IMG/VR virus record: IMGVR_UViG_3300009159_000347
Span: 1 to 22,496 of that record
Strand: one strand, 5' to 3'
Origin: a virus
DNA length: 22,496 nt
Under the pieces are notes generated by a model. The model was given only the letters and a program-made list of their open reading frames with translations. It was not told the DNA's origin and did not search any database. Made by a program: the position numbers and the translations under genes. Below, in pieces: positions 15,053 to 21,414 of this stretch. Within the stretch, counting starts at the first letter, position 1. Each line of letters starts with the position of its first letter.

Positions 15053-15712
15053 ATGATTTTGAGTGAAAAGACCATTGAAGTTTTGAAGAACTTCTATTCC
15101 ATCAATCCTTCGCTCGTTGTGAAGGAAGGTAATGTTTTGACTACCATTTCGACTGCTAAGACGATTGTTGCTAAGGCGACTGTGACTGACATGTTCGTTA
15201 AGCGATTCGCAATGTATAATCTCGGTCAGTTGATTAGCACTGTAACTGCTGCCGAGAAGGCTGACATTACCTTCAAGGATAATTGCCTCCTCGTCAAGGA
15301 CAATGAATCTGAGGAAACCACGCTGGTCTATGCTGATGAGTCAGGCATCAAGGTTCCGCCTGAAAAGCCGATCAACCTTCCGACTATCGAAGCTTCATGC
15401 AATATCACTGCCGAGCAGCTTCGTAGCGTGCAGAAGCGTCTTGGTATCCTCAATCTCCCTGAGATTGCAGTAGTTGGCGATGGCGATAAGGTTTATCTTC
15501 GTGCTATCGATACCAAGAATCCTTCTAGCAACATGTTCTCTATTGTTATTGGTTCGACAGATAAGAATTTCCGTGCTGTTTTTAAGCCAGAAAATCTTAA
15601 GGTTATCCCAGACAATTATGAAGTGAGTATCTGCTCTAAGGGTATTTCCCACTTCAAGGGACAGGATATTGAATACTGGATTGCTGTTGAAGCCCATTCA
15701 ACCTATAATTAA
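15053..15712 (+). CDS. 45: gp45 sliding clamp
   Basis: A 219-residue protein close to T4 gp45 (228), the trimeric ring that holds the gp43 polymerase on DNA and, in T4, also activates gp55-dependent late transcription. Family features are the start ILSEKTIEVLKNFYSINPSL, IFKxG-type KEGNVLTTISTAKTIVAKA, a mid-protein strand block VTDMFVKRFAMYNLGQL and the C-terminal half with VIPDNYEVSICSKGISHF, ending EYWIAVEAHS. It stands next to the clamp loader genes, as in T4, but with one extra small ORF before 44. A promoter and hairpin structure follow, so gp45 can be expressed separately from 44-62, as needed for a protein used at high copy number. Confidence 0.93.
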   Translation: MILSEKTIEVLKNFYSINPSLVVKEGNVLTTISTAKTIVAKATVTDMFVKRFAMYNLGQLISTVTAAEKADITFKDNCLLVKDNESEETTLVYADESGIKVPPEKPINLPTIEASCNITAEQLRSVQKRLGILNLPEIAVVGDGDKVYLRAIDTKNPSSNMFSIVIGSTDKNFRAVFKPENLKVIPDNYEVSICSKGISHFKGQDIEYWIAVEAHSTYN

Positions 15713-15715
15713 AGG

Positions 15716-15744
15716 TTGACTTTTTCTACGGGAGGGGCTATTAT
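15716..15744 (+). promoter_or_regulatory. Sigma-70-like promoter after gene 45
   Basis: TTGACT (15716-15721) and TATTAT (15739-15744) are separated by exactly 17 bases, five of six matches at each box. The expected transcription start is around 15751. It would give independent transcription of the next ORF, genes 44 and 62 and possibly regA. The -10 box lies inside the loop half of a hairpin described separately. Confidence 0.68.
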
Positions 15745-15758
15745 AGTTCCTCCCACTT
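15730..15758 (+). terminator. Terminator-like hairpin after gene 45, overlapping the promoter
   Basis: GGGAGGGGCTA (15730-15740) pairs with TAGTTCCTCCC (15744-15754), an 11-bp stem including two G-T pairs and a three-base loop, followed by ACTTTTAT. It ends 18 bases before nothing coding begins upstream and starts 17 bases after the gp45 stop, the usual place for a terminator. The T-tract is short (four Ts), so it may be partial, allowing some gp45 transcript to run on to 44. The same bases hold the -10 element of the promoter. Confidence 0.6.
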
Positions 15759-15777
15759 TTATATTATGAGGTATGTG

Positions 15778-16110
15778 ATGACTGATCGCAAAACCAGATT
15801 GACAAAATCTTATGCACCAATTAAGAACGGTCTTACTATTCTTCTTGATGATGTAAAACCAGATCCAGTTCCGCTGAAGAGATATGATAAGAGATCTGGA
15901 AAAATGTTAACAGTTGATAATTTTTACACAAAACAAAACAAACAAGATATAGATCCTAGATTTTTATCTGTACGAGATTTCCGTGGCTATACAACTGATG
16001 ATTGGAATGAAGCTTGCGCTAACCAACGTCGTGGGTTGAAATTTAAAACCAATGCAGAATTAGAATTTGCAAATCTCGAACAGTTTTTGAAGGATAATGA
16101 AAATGCTTGA
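15778..16110 (+). CDS. Small protein of unknown function between 45 and 44
   Basis: A 110-residue protein from ATG 15778, chosen because TGAGG at 15767-15771 is well spaced; an in-frame ATG at 15766 lies too close to the hairpin. The protein is basic and polar with RTRLTKSYAPIKNG early and a DPRFLSVRDFRGYTTDDWNEACANQRR segment in the second half, possibly a small binding domain. I recognise no family. T4 has no ORF between 45 and 44, so this is an insertion in the replication core. The 3' end overlaps the gp44 start by eight bases, indicating translational coupling. Confidence 0.75.
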   Translation: MTDRKTRLTKSYAPIKNGLTILLDDVKPDPVPLKRYDKRSGKMLTVDNFYTKQNKQDIDPRFLSVRDFRGYTTDDWNEACANQRRGLKFKTNAELEFANLEQFLKDNENA

Positions 16111-17041
16111 AGAATTTCTCTGGGTCGAAAAATATCGCCCTAAGACTGTTGAGGAAACTATCCTACCAGCCGAACTGAAGGCTGTGTTTCAACAATTCGT
16201 TGACCAAAAGAATATTCCTAACCTAATCCTTTCTGGCTCTGCTGGAGTTGGTAAAACAACTATCGCCCGTGCTATGCTCGAGCAGCTTGGTTGTGATTAC
16301 ATCGTAATTAACGGATCTATGAATGGTAACATCGACACACTACGGAATGAAATTCTCAATTTTGCCTCAACAGTATCGCTTTCCGGAGGTCGAAAGTATG
16401 TCATATTGGATGAAGCCGATTACCTTAACGCAAACTCAACTCAACCTGCCCTCCGCAATTTTATGGAAGAGTTCTCACGAAATTGTGGTTTCATCCTCAC
16501 TTGCAACTTTAAGAACCGAATCATTGAACCGCTACATTCTCGGTGCTCTGTCGTAGACTTCAAGATTAGTAAGAAGGATATGGGCAAGCTCGCTATGCAG
16601 TTTATGAAGCGAGTGCTTGGTATCCTTGCAACGGAAAATATCTCGAGCGACAAGGCGGTAGTAGCTGAAGTTATTCAGAAGCATTTCCCTGATTGGCGTC
16701 GTGTTCTTAATGAACTACAGCGCTACGCTGCAACAGGTTCAATCGACTCTGGTATCCTTGCTAACGTCCAGGAAATTTCAATCAAGGAACTGGTCGAACT
16801 TCTTCGTGATAAGAACTTCACCGAGATCCGTAAGTGGGTGGCGAACAACATTGATCTTGACCAGAACGAGATCTACCGTAAAATTTATGATCAAGCGTCA
16901 AATTTCCTGACGCCCACCAGCGTAGCACAGCTTGTTTTGTTCATAGCTAAATACCAGTATCAGGCTGCTTTTTCTGCTAACCCAGAAATTACTCTTGTTG
17001 CATGTCTAACAGAAATTATGATGGAGTGTGAGTTTCAATGA
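16103..17041 (+). CDS. 44: gp44 clamp loader ATPase subunit
   Basis: A 312-residue AAA+ protein (T4 gp44: 319). Four copies with one gp62 load the gp45 clamp at primer ends. Visible are the opening WVEKYRPKTVEETILPAE (the VEKYRP box), Walker A GSAGVGKTT (45-53), Walker B ILDEAD (101-106), a sensor 1-like ILTCNF, and the SRC motif in LHSRCSVVDF carrying the arginine finger. Start ATG 16103 has AAGGA at the right distance; ATG 16097 is too close to it. It is coupled to gp62 by a four-base overlap, in the same order as T4. Confidence 0.94.
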   Translation: MLEEFLWVEKYRPKTVEETILPAELKAVFQQFVDQKNIPNLILSGSAGVGKTTIARAMLEQLGCDYIVINGSMNGNIDTLRNEILNFASTVSLSGGRKYVILDEADYLNANSTQPALRNFMEEFSRNCGFILTCNFKNRIIEPLHSRCSVVDFKISKKDMGKLAMQFMKRVLGILATENISSDKAVVAEVIQKHFPDWRRVLNELQRYAATGSIDSGILANVQEISIKELVELLRDKNFTEIRKWVANNIDLDQNEIYRKIYDQASNFLTPTSVAQLVLFIAKYQYQAAFSANPEITLVACLTEIMMECEFQ

Positions 17042-17418
17042 CACCATTCGATGTTATTAACTCTATAACATACACTAAAAAACCCTTGGTCGTTGACGAA
17101 GCATCTGAAAAGATGTACAATGCGTACAACGTTAACAAGGGTCTATCATATTTCAAAGACACTATCTTTCATGCCCAAGAGATGAATATCAGTTATCATC
17201 TTGATTCCAAGCTCCAACATGATTATCTTTTCAATTCTATTAGGAAGCAAAAGAGATTCGCTAAGTGGGTTAAACCAGAAAAGGATGCTGATCTTGAAGC
17301 TGTCAAAATTTATTTCAATTATGGTTATCAAAAAGCAAAAGAAGCAATGTCAATTTTGTCGAAAGACCAATTAATTTACATTAAAGAAAAGGTTAAAGGT
17401 GGAGCATGCGAGAGATAA
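17038..17418 (+). CDS. 62: gp62 clamp loader small subunit
   Basis: A 126-residue protein that fits the short form of gp62 seen in marine T4-like phages (T4: 187). Recognisable features are the start FDVINSITYTKKPLV, the NVNKGLSYFKDTIFHAQEMN block, HDYLFNSIRKQKRFAKWVK and the closing helix SILSKDQLIYIKEKVKGG. It holds the gp44 ring to the clamp and lacks an ATP site, as expected. Compared with T4 about 60 residues are missing, mainly from the C-terminal side, which is the normal state in this branch rather than a truncation. It overlaps 44 by four bases and the oxygenase fusion by 13. Confidence 0.88.
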   Translation: MTPFDVINSITYTKKPLVVDEASEKMYNAYNVNKGLSYFKDTIFHAQEMNISYHLDSKLQHDYLFNSIRKQKRFAKWVKPEKDADLEAVKIYFNYGYQKAKEAMSILSKDQLIYIKEKVKGGACER

Positions 17419-18440
17419 AATCTATTGATAATTTTTATCCAAAAGAAATGTTCGAACAATTTTTAAAAATGTATTCGAACGTACCAATGAGGTATGGATG
17501 GAAAGGTGGTCATAGGGTAGATCCTCATGGCCATTGGAACCATTCATTTTTCACAGCTAGTTCTCAAAATTTGGCTGATTATACATTTAAATTGGACGGG
17601 TTGCTCGCTGAAATGTGCGAGTATGTTAAGAATCATGAAGCGTTGAGTGGTGAAGATCTCGCTCTGGTAAGATGCTACATCAATGGTCATACCTATGGTG
17701 TAGAAGGTTATTTCCATCAAGATAGCAGCAGAGAAGATGAGATCACAACAGTCCTTTATATGAATGATGAATGGAATCCTAATTGGGCTGGTGAAACAGT
17801 TTTCCTTGATACGAAAAGTAAAACAAGATTGCAAAGAAGCGTTCTCCCATACCCAAATAGAATGGTAATGTTTCCTTCACAAATTCCACATGCAGCTAGA
17901 GGAGTTTCTAGAAAGTGTTTGGTGCTTCGTCAAACGTTTATGTTCAAATTTAGAAAAAAGAGAACTGCAAATTTTGAAAAACTAAGTACATTCCTTGTGA
18001 AGAAGGGTACTACTAATTTTAAACACCAGAAGGGAACTTTGCACGATCATCTCGTTCGTGTCTATCAGCTTTTAGAATCGAATGGATTTTCAGAAGATAT
18101 CTGTTTTGGTGGTGGTCTTCATTCCGTATTCGGCACCAATGCTTTTACAAGAAACGTATTTACTGCCGATGACGAACAAACTCTGATTGACAATTTTGGC
18201 GCTAGAGCTACAGAACTAGCTGGCCTTTTCAGTAAAATAAACAGACCTAAATATCTCGAGAACCCAAAATCAATCAGCGATGATGGAGTTGTTGTGGTGT
18301 TAAATGATGAAAGTGAACTTACTCTCGATCGAGATACGTATTATGCACTCTGTGCTATAGAGTGTGCTAATCTTATAGATCAGGAATCTATGAAAAACAA
18401 GTCCAACCTCCAAGCATTCTGGGATCAAAATGCCAAATAA
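17406..18440 (+). CDS. 2OG-Fe(II) oxygenase fused to a DUF6817/HD-like domain
   Basis: A 344-residue two-domain protein. Residues 1-180 look like a prolyl-hydroxylase-type 2-oxoglutarate/Fe(II) oxygenase: RCYINGHTYGVEGYFHQDSS gives the HxD ligands (His104, Asp106), LYMNDEWNPNWAGETVF the Asn/Trp-rich strand, and MFPSQIPHAARGV the distal His162, with Arg175 as 2OG-binding residue. Residues about 205-300 carry GTLHDHLVRVYQLLESNG and CFGGGLHSVFGTNAF, matching the histidine-rich pattern of the DUF6817 family, which resembles an HD-type metal hydrolase. The substrate could be protein, nucleotide or DNA. It sits between 62 and regA, which are adjacent in T4. It is a different class from the TET/JBP-like gene. 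Confidence 0.8.
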   Translation: MREIKSIDNFYPKEMFEQFLKMYSNVPMRYGWKGGHRVDPHGHWNHSFFTASSQNLADYTFKLDGLLAEMCEYVKNHEALSGEDLALVRCYINGHTYGVEGYFHQDSSREDEITTVLYMNDEWNPNWAGETVFLDTKSKTRLQRSVLPYPNRMVMFPSQIPHAARGVSRKCLVLRQTFMFKFRKKRTANFEKLSTFLVKKGTTNFKHQKGTLHDHLVRVYQLLESNGFSEDICFGGGLHSVFGTNAFTRNVFTADDEQTLIDNFGARATELAGLFSKINRPKYLENPKSISDDGVVVVLNDESELTLDRDTYYALCAIECANLIDQESMKNKSNLQAFWDQNAK

Positions 18441-18448
18441 AATAAATA
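18441..18448 (+). promoter_or_regulatory. Late-promoter-like box (AATAAATA) before regA
   Basis: The same AATAAATA octamer as in front of the tail gene, immediately after the oxygenase stop and 28 bases upstream of the regA ATG. It matches the NATAAATA late form. In T4, regA is expressed early, so a late promoter here would be unusual; an A-rich leader or a RegA operator (RegA represses its own mRNA in T4) explains the sequence equally well. Confidence 0.25.
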
Positions 18449-18475
18449 AGAAGAACAATAATCATGAGGTAAACA

Positions 18476-18874
18476 ATGGCTATATTAGATTCACTGATCG
18501 AGGTGAGAATCGCTGAAGAAGAAGATTTCCTAAAGATCAAGGAAACGCTTACACGTATCGGCGTTGCTTCCAGAAAAGATCACAAGCTTTACCAATCTTG
18601 TCACATCCTTCACAAGCAGGGTAAATATTACATCGTGCATTTTAAAGAGCTTTTCGCTCTTGATGGCAAACCAACAAATTTCAGTGAAGAAGATATCGGT
18701 CGCCGAAACACTATATGTCAGCTGCTTGAAGATTGGAATTTAATCAAGGTAGTTGAATCTGACAAGATCAAAGCAATAAGGACTCCTATGAGTCAGATCA
18801 AGATCCTTCCTCACAAAGAAAAAGATGAGTGGGAGCTTGTGGCAAAATACAACATTGGCAGGAAAAAAATCTAA
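18476..18874 (+). CDS. regA: RegA translational repressor
   Basis: A 132-residue protein clearly homologous to T4 RegA (122), which binds the ribosome-start region of many early phage mRNAs, including its own, and shuts off translation late in infection. Matching segments are EDFLKIKETLTRIG, LYQSCHILHKQGKYYIVHFKELF (the best conserved stretch), RRNTICQLLEDW and EWELVAKYNIG. A GAGGT ribosome site lies upstream. Position after the clamp loader follows T4 order, apart from the inserted oxygenase gene. Genes with A/U-rich ATG-flanking leaders here are plausible targets. Gene 43 (DNA polymerase), which follows regA in T4, is not next; small early genes follow instead. Confidence 0.95.
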   Translation: MAILDSLIEVRIAEEEDFLKIKETLTRIGVASRKDHKLYQSCHILHKQGKYYIVHFKELFALDGKPTNFSEEDIGRRNTICQLLEDWNLIKVVESDKIKAIRTPMSQIKILPHKEKDEWELVAKYNIGRKKI

Positions 18875-18890
18875 TATAATGTGAGGTGAA

Positions 18891-19238
18891 ATGTTTAATA
18901 TGTTCAAGCCAAAGCCAAAGACTACCGCCGAAGAAAAGCTGGAGGAAATCAAGAATATTCTTTTTCCTCCTTTTTCCAAACAAACCAACAAAGACATCAT
19001 CTTCCTAGTCGACTACTCTGCAGACTCAAATTTGCAAGCAGCAGTTGGTGACTTGGAGGAAGGTCACAACGACGAAATTGTCCAGAAGACCATCACGAGG
19101 GTAATTGATCGGCTTATTGAAGTTAGGAAAATCCTCAAGGCATATGGAGAATTTGATACCGAAGCCCAATACATCATCGTTGATGATTTGCCCACCGAAG
19201 AAGAGGAAATTGAAGTTGGAACCGAAAGACGATATTGA
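18891..19238 (+). CDS. Small acidic protein of unknown function
   Basis: A 115-residue protein. GTGAGGTGAA at the start gives a good ribosome site. The N-terminus is basic (MFNMFKPKPK), followed by a helix and the segment NKDIIFLVDYSADSNLQAAV, a long helix (RVIDRLIEVRKILKAYGE), and a very acidic C-terminus with EEEEIEV. There is no recognisable family or membrane segment. It may share a transcript with regA, since no terminator separates them. The 3' end overlaps the start of the next ORF in another frame. Confidence 0.68.
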   Translation: MFNMFKPKPKTTAEEKLEEIKNILFPPFSKQTNKDIIFLVDYSADSNLQAAVGDLEEGHNDEIVQKTITRVIDRLIEVRKILKAYGEFDTEAQYIIVDDLPTEEEEIEVGTERRY

Positions 19239-19425
19239 TTGTTTCATAGAGGCGCTCGAGGAGATCATTGACGCCCGAGACGATATGTGGCAGGAAGAAA
19301 AGTATGCCAACTACCGTCAAGCCAACAAGATCTACGACGAGCGGCTCGTTCCCGCTAAAGACAAGCTCAGGTTCTTTTTGACCGAAATCATCAAGGTAAC
19401 GAAGGTTTCGGAAAAAGAAACGTAG
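19216..19425 (+). CDS. Small helical protein, TTG start
   Basis: A 69-residue ORF that has no suitable ATG; TTG at 19216 is proposed because AGAGG (about 19202-19206) lies nine bases before it, and TTG 19210 is too close to it. The open frame reaches upstream to an ATG at 19105, but that section would overlap the preceding gene for most of its length and reads as unlikely protein. The product is mostly helical with DDIDCFIEALEEIIDARDDMW and YANYRQANKIYDERLVPAKD, ending KTKVSEKET-like. Overlap with the preceding gene is 23 bases. It is unknown; confidence in the reading frame is better than in the start. Confidence 0.6.
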   Translation: MEPKDDIDCFIEALEEIIDARDDMWQEEKYANYRQANKIYDERLVPAKDKLRFFLTEIIKVTKVSEKET

Positions 19426-19442
19426 TTTGCAAATCTTTTTCC

Positions 19443-19471
19443 TTTACAAATTCACCCGACTACGGTAGAAT
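19443..19471 (+). promoter_or_regulatory. Early-type promoter, copy 1 (TTTACA-17-TAGAAT)
   Basis: TTTACA (19443-19448) and TAGAAT (19466-19471), 17 bases apart. It is one of three near-identical promoters in this region, sharing CTTTACAAAT at the -35 and TAGAATGATAATAG across the -10 and start region. It drives the 51-residue ORF. Confidence 0.78.
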
Positions 19472-19498
19472 GATAATAGTGAAACAGGAGATGTGAAA

Positions 19499-19654
19499 AT
19501 GACTAAAGCTTACCTTTTTGAATCGTTTAAGGCGCTTGATTCCGTTGAAGCCAAGCTTGAGTTTCTCCGGTCTATTGCCAAGCTTAACCTTCCCTATGAT
19601 ATTAATTTTGATGCCTTGATTTCGGCGTGGGAAAGCCAAGCTGAAGTCGCCTAA
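19499..19654 (+). CDS. Small protein of 51 residues, unknown
   Basis: A short ORF with AGGAG at 19486-19490 and ATG 19499, directly downstream of promoter copy 1 and closed by a hairpin. The product begins MTKAYLFESFKALDSVEAKL and ends SAWESQAEVA; it looks like two amphipathic helices, with no cysteines or membrane segment. Its own promoter, ribosome site and terminator support that it is expressed despite its size. No family is recognised. Confidence 0.65.
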   Translation: MTKAYLFESFKALDSVEAKLEFLRSIAKLNLPYDINFDALISAWESQAEVA

Positions 19655-19663
19655 AATTCTATT

Positions 19664-19698
19664 GCCCAGCTTGAGTCTAAAAACTTGAGCTGGGCTTT
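19664..19698 (+). terminator. Hairpin terminator after the 51-residue ORF
   Basis: GCCCAGCTTGAG (19664-19675) pairs with CTTGAGCTGGGC (19684-19695) in a 12-bp stem with two G-T pairs and an eight-base loop. Only three Ts follow the stem before GAAAAAAAG, so it is a weaker terminator or an RNA-stability hairpin. It lies ten bases after the stop codon. Confidence 0.55.
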
Positions 19699-19731
19699 GA
19701 AAAAAAGTTATTGCCAAGCTTCCTTTTTTGC

Positions 19732-19760
19732 TTTACAAATATCCAGTTCTAAGCTAGAAT
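19732..19760 (+). promoter_or_regulatory. Early-type promoter, copy 2 (TTTACA-17-TAGAAT)
   Basis: TTTACA (19732-19737) and TAGAAT (19755-19760) with a 17-base spacer and the same following GATAATAG. The leader after it contains GGGCGCTTCGCCC, a short stable hairpin (19779-19791). It drives the 94- and 59-residue ORFs. Confidence 0.78.
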
Positions 19761-19812
19761 GATAATAGAGGTTGAAACGGGCGCTTCGCCCCCACCTGAC
19801 TGGAGCTAGGCA

Positions 19813-20097
19813 ATGGAATACAACGGTACGGTCTACGTCATGATCCGCCAGTTCAATGGCCATTACTACATGGTCCCGAAGCAGCATGCTTCGAAGTTCA
19901 ATAAGCGTACCAAGCTGGTCATCGAGACCTCGCTGCTCACCTCTAGCCCTGAGGATCAGGCAGAGAAGGCGAGGATCGTCTCTAAGATCATCAAGGTGAA
20001 TCGGTCGATTCCTAAGTCGGTGGTCGCCTTCCCCGTCGAGCAGTTCAACCGTATGCTCTGGAAGCACCAGATACCTGAGCTTGGCTACGCTGCCTAA
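19813..20097 (+). CDS. Small basic protein of unknown function
   Basis: A 94-residue protein starting at ATG 19813 with GGAG in the leader (ACTGGAGCT). The first half is beta-like with aromatic residues (TVYVMIRQFNGHYYMVPKQHA) followed by a basic segment, and the second half has RIVSKIIKVNRSIPKSVVAFP. The coding sequence is richer in G and C (CTC, GTC, ATC codons) than the replication genes, hinting at a different history. There is no known family. It shares the ACTGGAGCT leader pattern with the next ORF. Confidence 0.68.
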   Translation: MEYNGTVYVMIRQFNGHYYMVPKQHASKFNKRTKLVIETSLLTSSPEDQAEKARIVSKIIKVNRSIPKSVVAFPVEQFNRMLWKHQIPELGYAA

Positions 20098-20114
20098 TCA
20101 ACTGGAGCTGAACA

Positions 20115-20294
20115 ATGTTTGTAGCCATCCTGACGAATTTCGGTAACACCATCTACAGCGGTAACAGCCTCGAAGCTGCTATTGCTAAGGTAGAGTCGGC
20201 TTGCTTTGAAGCTACGGTCCAGTCGTATCAGCCTGACGGTAGCAGCCGCCTCATGTCCTTCAGCCCGATCGGCGGCTGGAAAATCATTTGTTAA
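20115..20294 (+). CDS. Small protein of 59 residues, unknown
   Basis: A short ORF with ACTGGAGCTGAAC before ATG 20115, almost the same ribosome-site leader as the preceding gene. The product starts MFVAILTNFGNTIYSGNSLE, continues with a short helix (AAIAKVESACFEA), and ends with a beta-like SFSPIGGWKIIC, an alpha/beta mini-domain. Codon use is as in its neighbour. It has been seen only as a small hypothetical in this reading. Confidence 0.62.
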   Translation: MFVAILTNFGNTIYSGNSLEAAIAKVESACFEATVQSYQPDGSSRLMSFSPIGGWKIIC

Positions 20295-20312
20295 TCATAT
20301 TGAATTTTTCAC

Positions 20313-20341
20313 TTTACAAATATCGAAAAGTACGGTAGAAT
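20313..20341 (+). promoter_or_regulatory. Early-type promoter, copy 3 (TTTACA-17-TAGAAT)
   Basis: TTTACA (20313-20318) and TAGAAT (20336-20341) with a 17-base spacer; the following TACGGTAGAATGATAATAGTGAAA block equals copy 1 base for base over its core. It drives the 33-residue membrane peptide and the genes after it. Confidence 0.8.
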
Positions 20342-20366
20342 GATAATAGTGAAAGAGGAGAGTTGA

Positions 20367-20468
20367 ATGTCTAGCTTTGAAACTCTGATCGTGTTCGGTC
20401 CCCTTCTGGTTCTCGCCTTTGGCTTGACCATAGCTATGGCCATTTCTCACTACAATGAGGTGAAGTGA
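20367..20468 (+). CDS. Membrane peptide of 33 residues
   Basis: A very small ORF with GAGGAG before ATG 20367. Residues 7-27 (LIVFGPLLVLAFGLTIAMAI) form one hydrophobic membrane helix, followed by a short polar end SHYNEVK. The stop overlaps the next start (TGATG), so they are coupled. Tiny early membrane proteins of this kind in phages often affect the host envelope or holin timing, but nothing in the sequence settles this. Confidence 0.6.
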   Translation: MSSFETLIVFGPLLVLAFGLTIAMAISHYNEVK

Positions 20469-20827
20469 TGTCTGGTATGAACCTGCTGTTGTCTGATTCT
20501 CGTGGTGTCTATATCCCTCGTGACTTTGCCGATTTCGGCGAGCACTGGCGTGGCGTGTCAGCTGAGGATCTCGCTATCCTCGCCGCTGGACCCGAGCACG
20601 AGCAATACTGGGATGCTTGGGATTCGATCCTGTATACCGCCTCATATGTCGACGAGAAAGACAATGTGTGGCACCTCCATCAGGATGGTGACCTCTGGGC
20701 TATCTGTGAGGCTCTGATGACCGACGAGGAGTACTACGGCTACTACGGCGAGCATCGGGTAGATCTTGACGCTGACAGCCGCCTTGAGACTGATAACTGG
20801 TATGACACTTCTGCGGAGTTGCACTAA
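20468..20827 (+). CDS. Conserved phage protein, YIPRDF/DGDLWAIC type
   Basis: A 119-residue protein from ATG 20468, a better start than GTG 20465 because of the GAGG spacing. The N-terminus MNLLLSDSRGVYIPRDFADF and the middle HEQYWDAWDSIL, VWHLHQDGDLWAIC are blocks I recall from a small acidic protein found in many phages of diverse hosts. The function is unknown. It is very acidic (Asp/Glu rich) and tyrosine rich (EEYYGYYGEH), features shared by DNA-mimic proteins, though that is only a thought. Confidence 0.72.
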   Translation: MSGMNLLLSDSRGVYIPRDFADFGEHWRGVSAEDLAILAAGPEHEQYWDAWDSILYTASYVDEKDNVWHLHQDGDLWAICEALMTDEEYYGYYGEHRVDLDADSRLETDNWYDTSAELH

Positions 20828-21042
20828 TGACTGATACATTCCTTGCCAAAGACCCAGTGGTCGCCCTGCGAGAGTTGGTTGACGAGCTATATAAGCGTAT
20901 CACCGATAGCCGTAGGCTGTTAGCGATGTATGACGAAGATCCTGATCTAGCTCGTCGTGGTCACGACAAAGGTTATGCTCAGGGTATTCGTGAGGAAATT
21001 GCGTACCTTGAGCGACTCCTTGACAAGGTGGAGCGTAGCTAA
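20827..21042 (+). CDS. Small coiled-coil protein, unknown
   Basis: A 71-residue charged, nearly all-helical protein (ALRELVDELYKRITDSRRLLAMY, then REEIAYLERLLDKVERS) with a heptad pattern of leucines, probably a dimeric coiled coil. The start ATG overlaps the preceding stop (TAATG) and its stop overlaps the next start, so it is in a coupled chain of genes. There is no function to name. Confidence 0.66.
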   Translation: MTDTFLAKDPVVALRELVDELYKRITDSRRLLAMYDEDPDLARRGHDKGYAQGIREEIAYLERLLDKVERS

Positions 21043-21413
21043 TGAGTATGCATATTCTTCCTGCATTCGTCTCAACGACGAGTACCCGAAAGCGTAAGTC
21101 AACGTTGACGGGGAAGCAGAAGATTCAACTCGCTGCTCATCAGCAGTGGATTGAAAAAATGACGAAAGGTGTCAAGTCTGATAAAAAAGTTCTTGACAAA
21201 TTATGGAGAAAGAGCTATAATGAGTCTATGGTAGTTGATCGAGAGGCGTTCACGAAGTCAGGTATGGCTCCTGGCGTTTGTGCGAAGCCTGACGAGAAAG
21301 TCTACTCTGGTGAAATGAAGCTCATAGGCATCGCTACGATGCACAAGAGCAACATGGTTCCTGTGTTCAAGAAGCAGGATGCCGAAGATATAGCTAGAAT
21401 GCGGAGAGGTTAA
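21042..21413 (+). CDS. Conserved phage protein, MHKSNMVPVF/DIARMRR type
   Basis: A 123-residue basic protein. The C-terminal block (YSGEMKLIGIATMHKSN, MVPVFKKQDAEDIARMRRG) is a signature I recall from a small conserved protein in many phages, including siphoviruses and T4-like phages; the role is unknown. The N-terminus is rich in Lys, Arg, Ser and Thr (STTSTRKRKSTLTGKQK), possibly nucleic-acid binding. The gene contains a perfect sigma-70 promoter sequence within its own reading frame (21193-21221). The start overlaps the previous stop. Confidence 0.72.
   Translation: MSMHILPAFVSTTSTRKRKSTLTGKQKIQLAAHQQWIEKMTKGVKSDKKVLDKLWRKSYNESMVVDREAFTKSGMAPGVCAKPDEKVYSGEMKLIGIATMHKSNMVPVFKKQDAEDIARMRRG
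21193..21221 (+). promoter_or_regulatory. Perfect consensus sigma-70 promoter inside a gene
   Basis: TTGACA (21193-21198) and TATAAT (21216-21221) match the bacterial consensus at all 12 positions, with the ideal 17-base spacer. It reads in the same direction as the surrounding genes, so it would transcribe the 62- and 57-residue ORFs and beyond, starting about 21228. Confidence 0.78.
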
Positions 21414-21414
21414 C

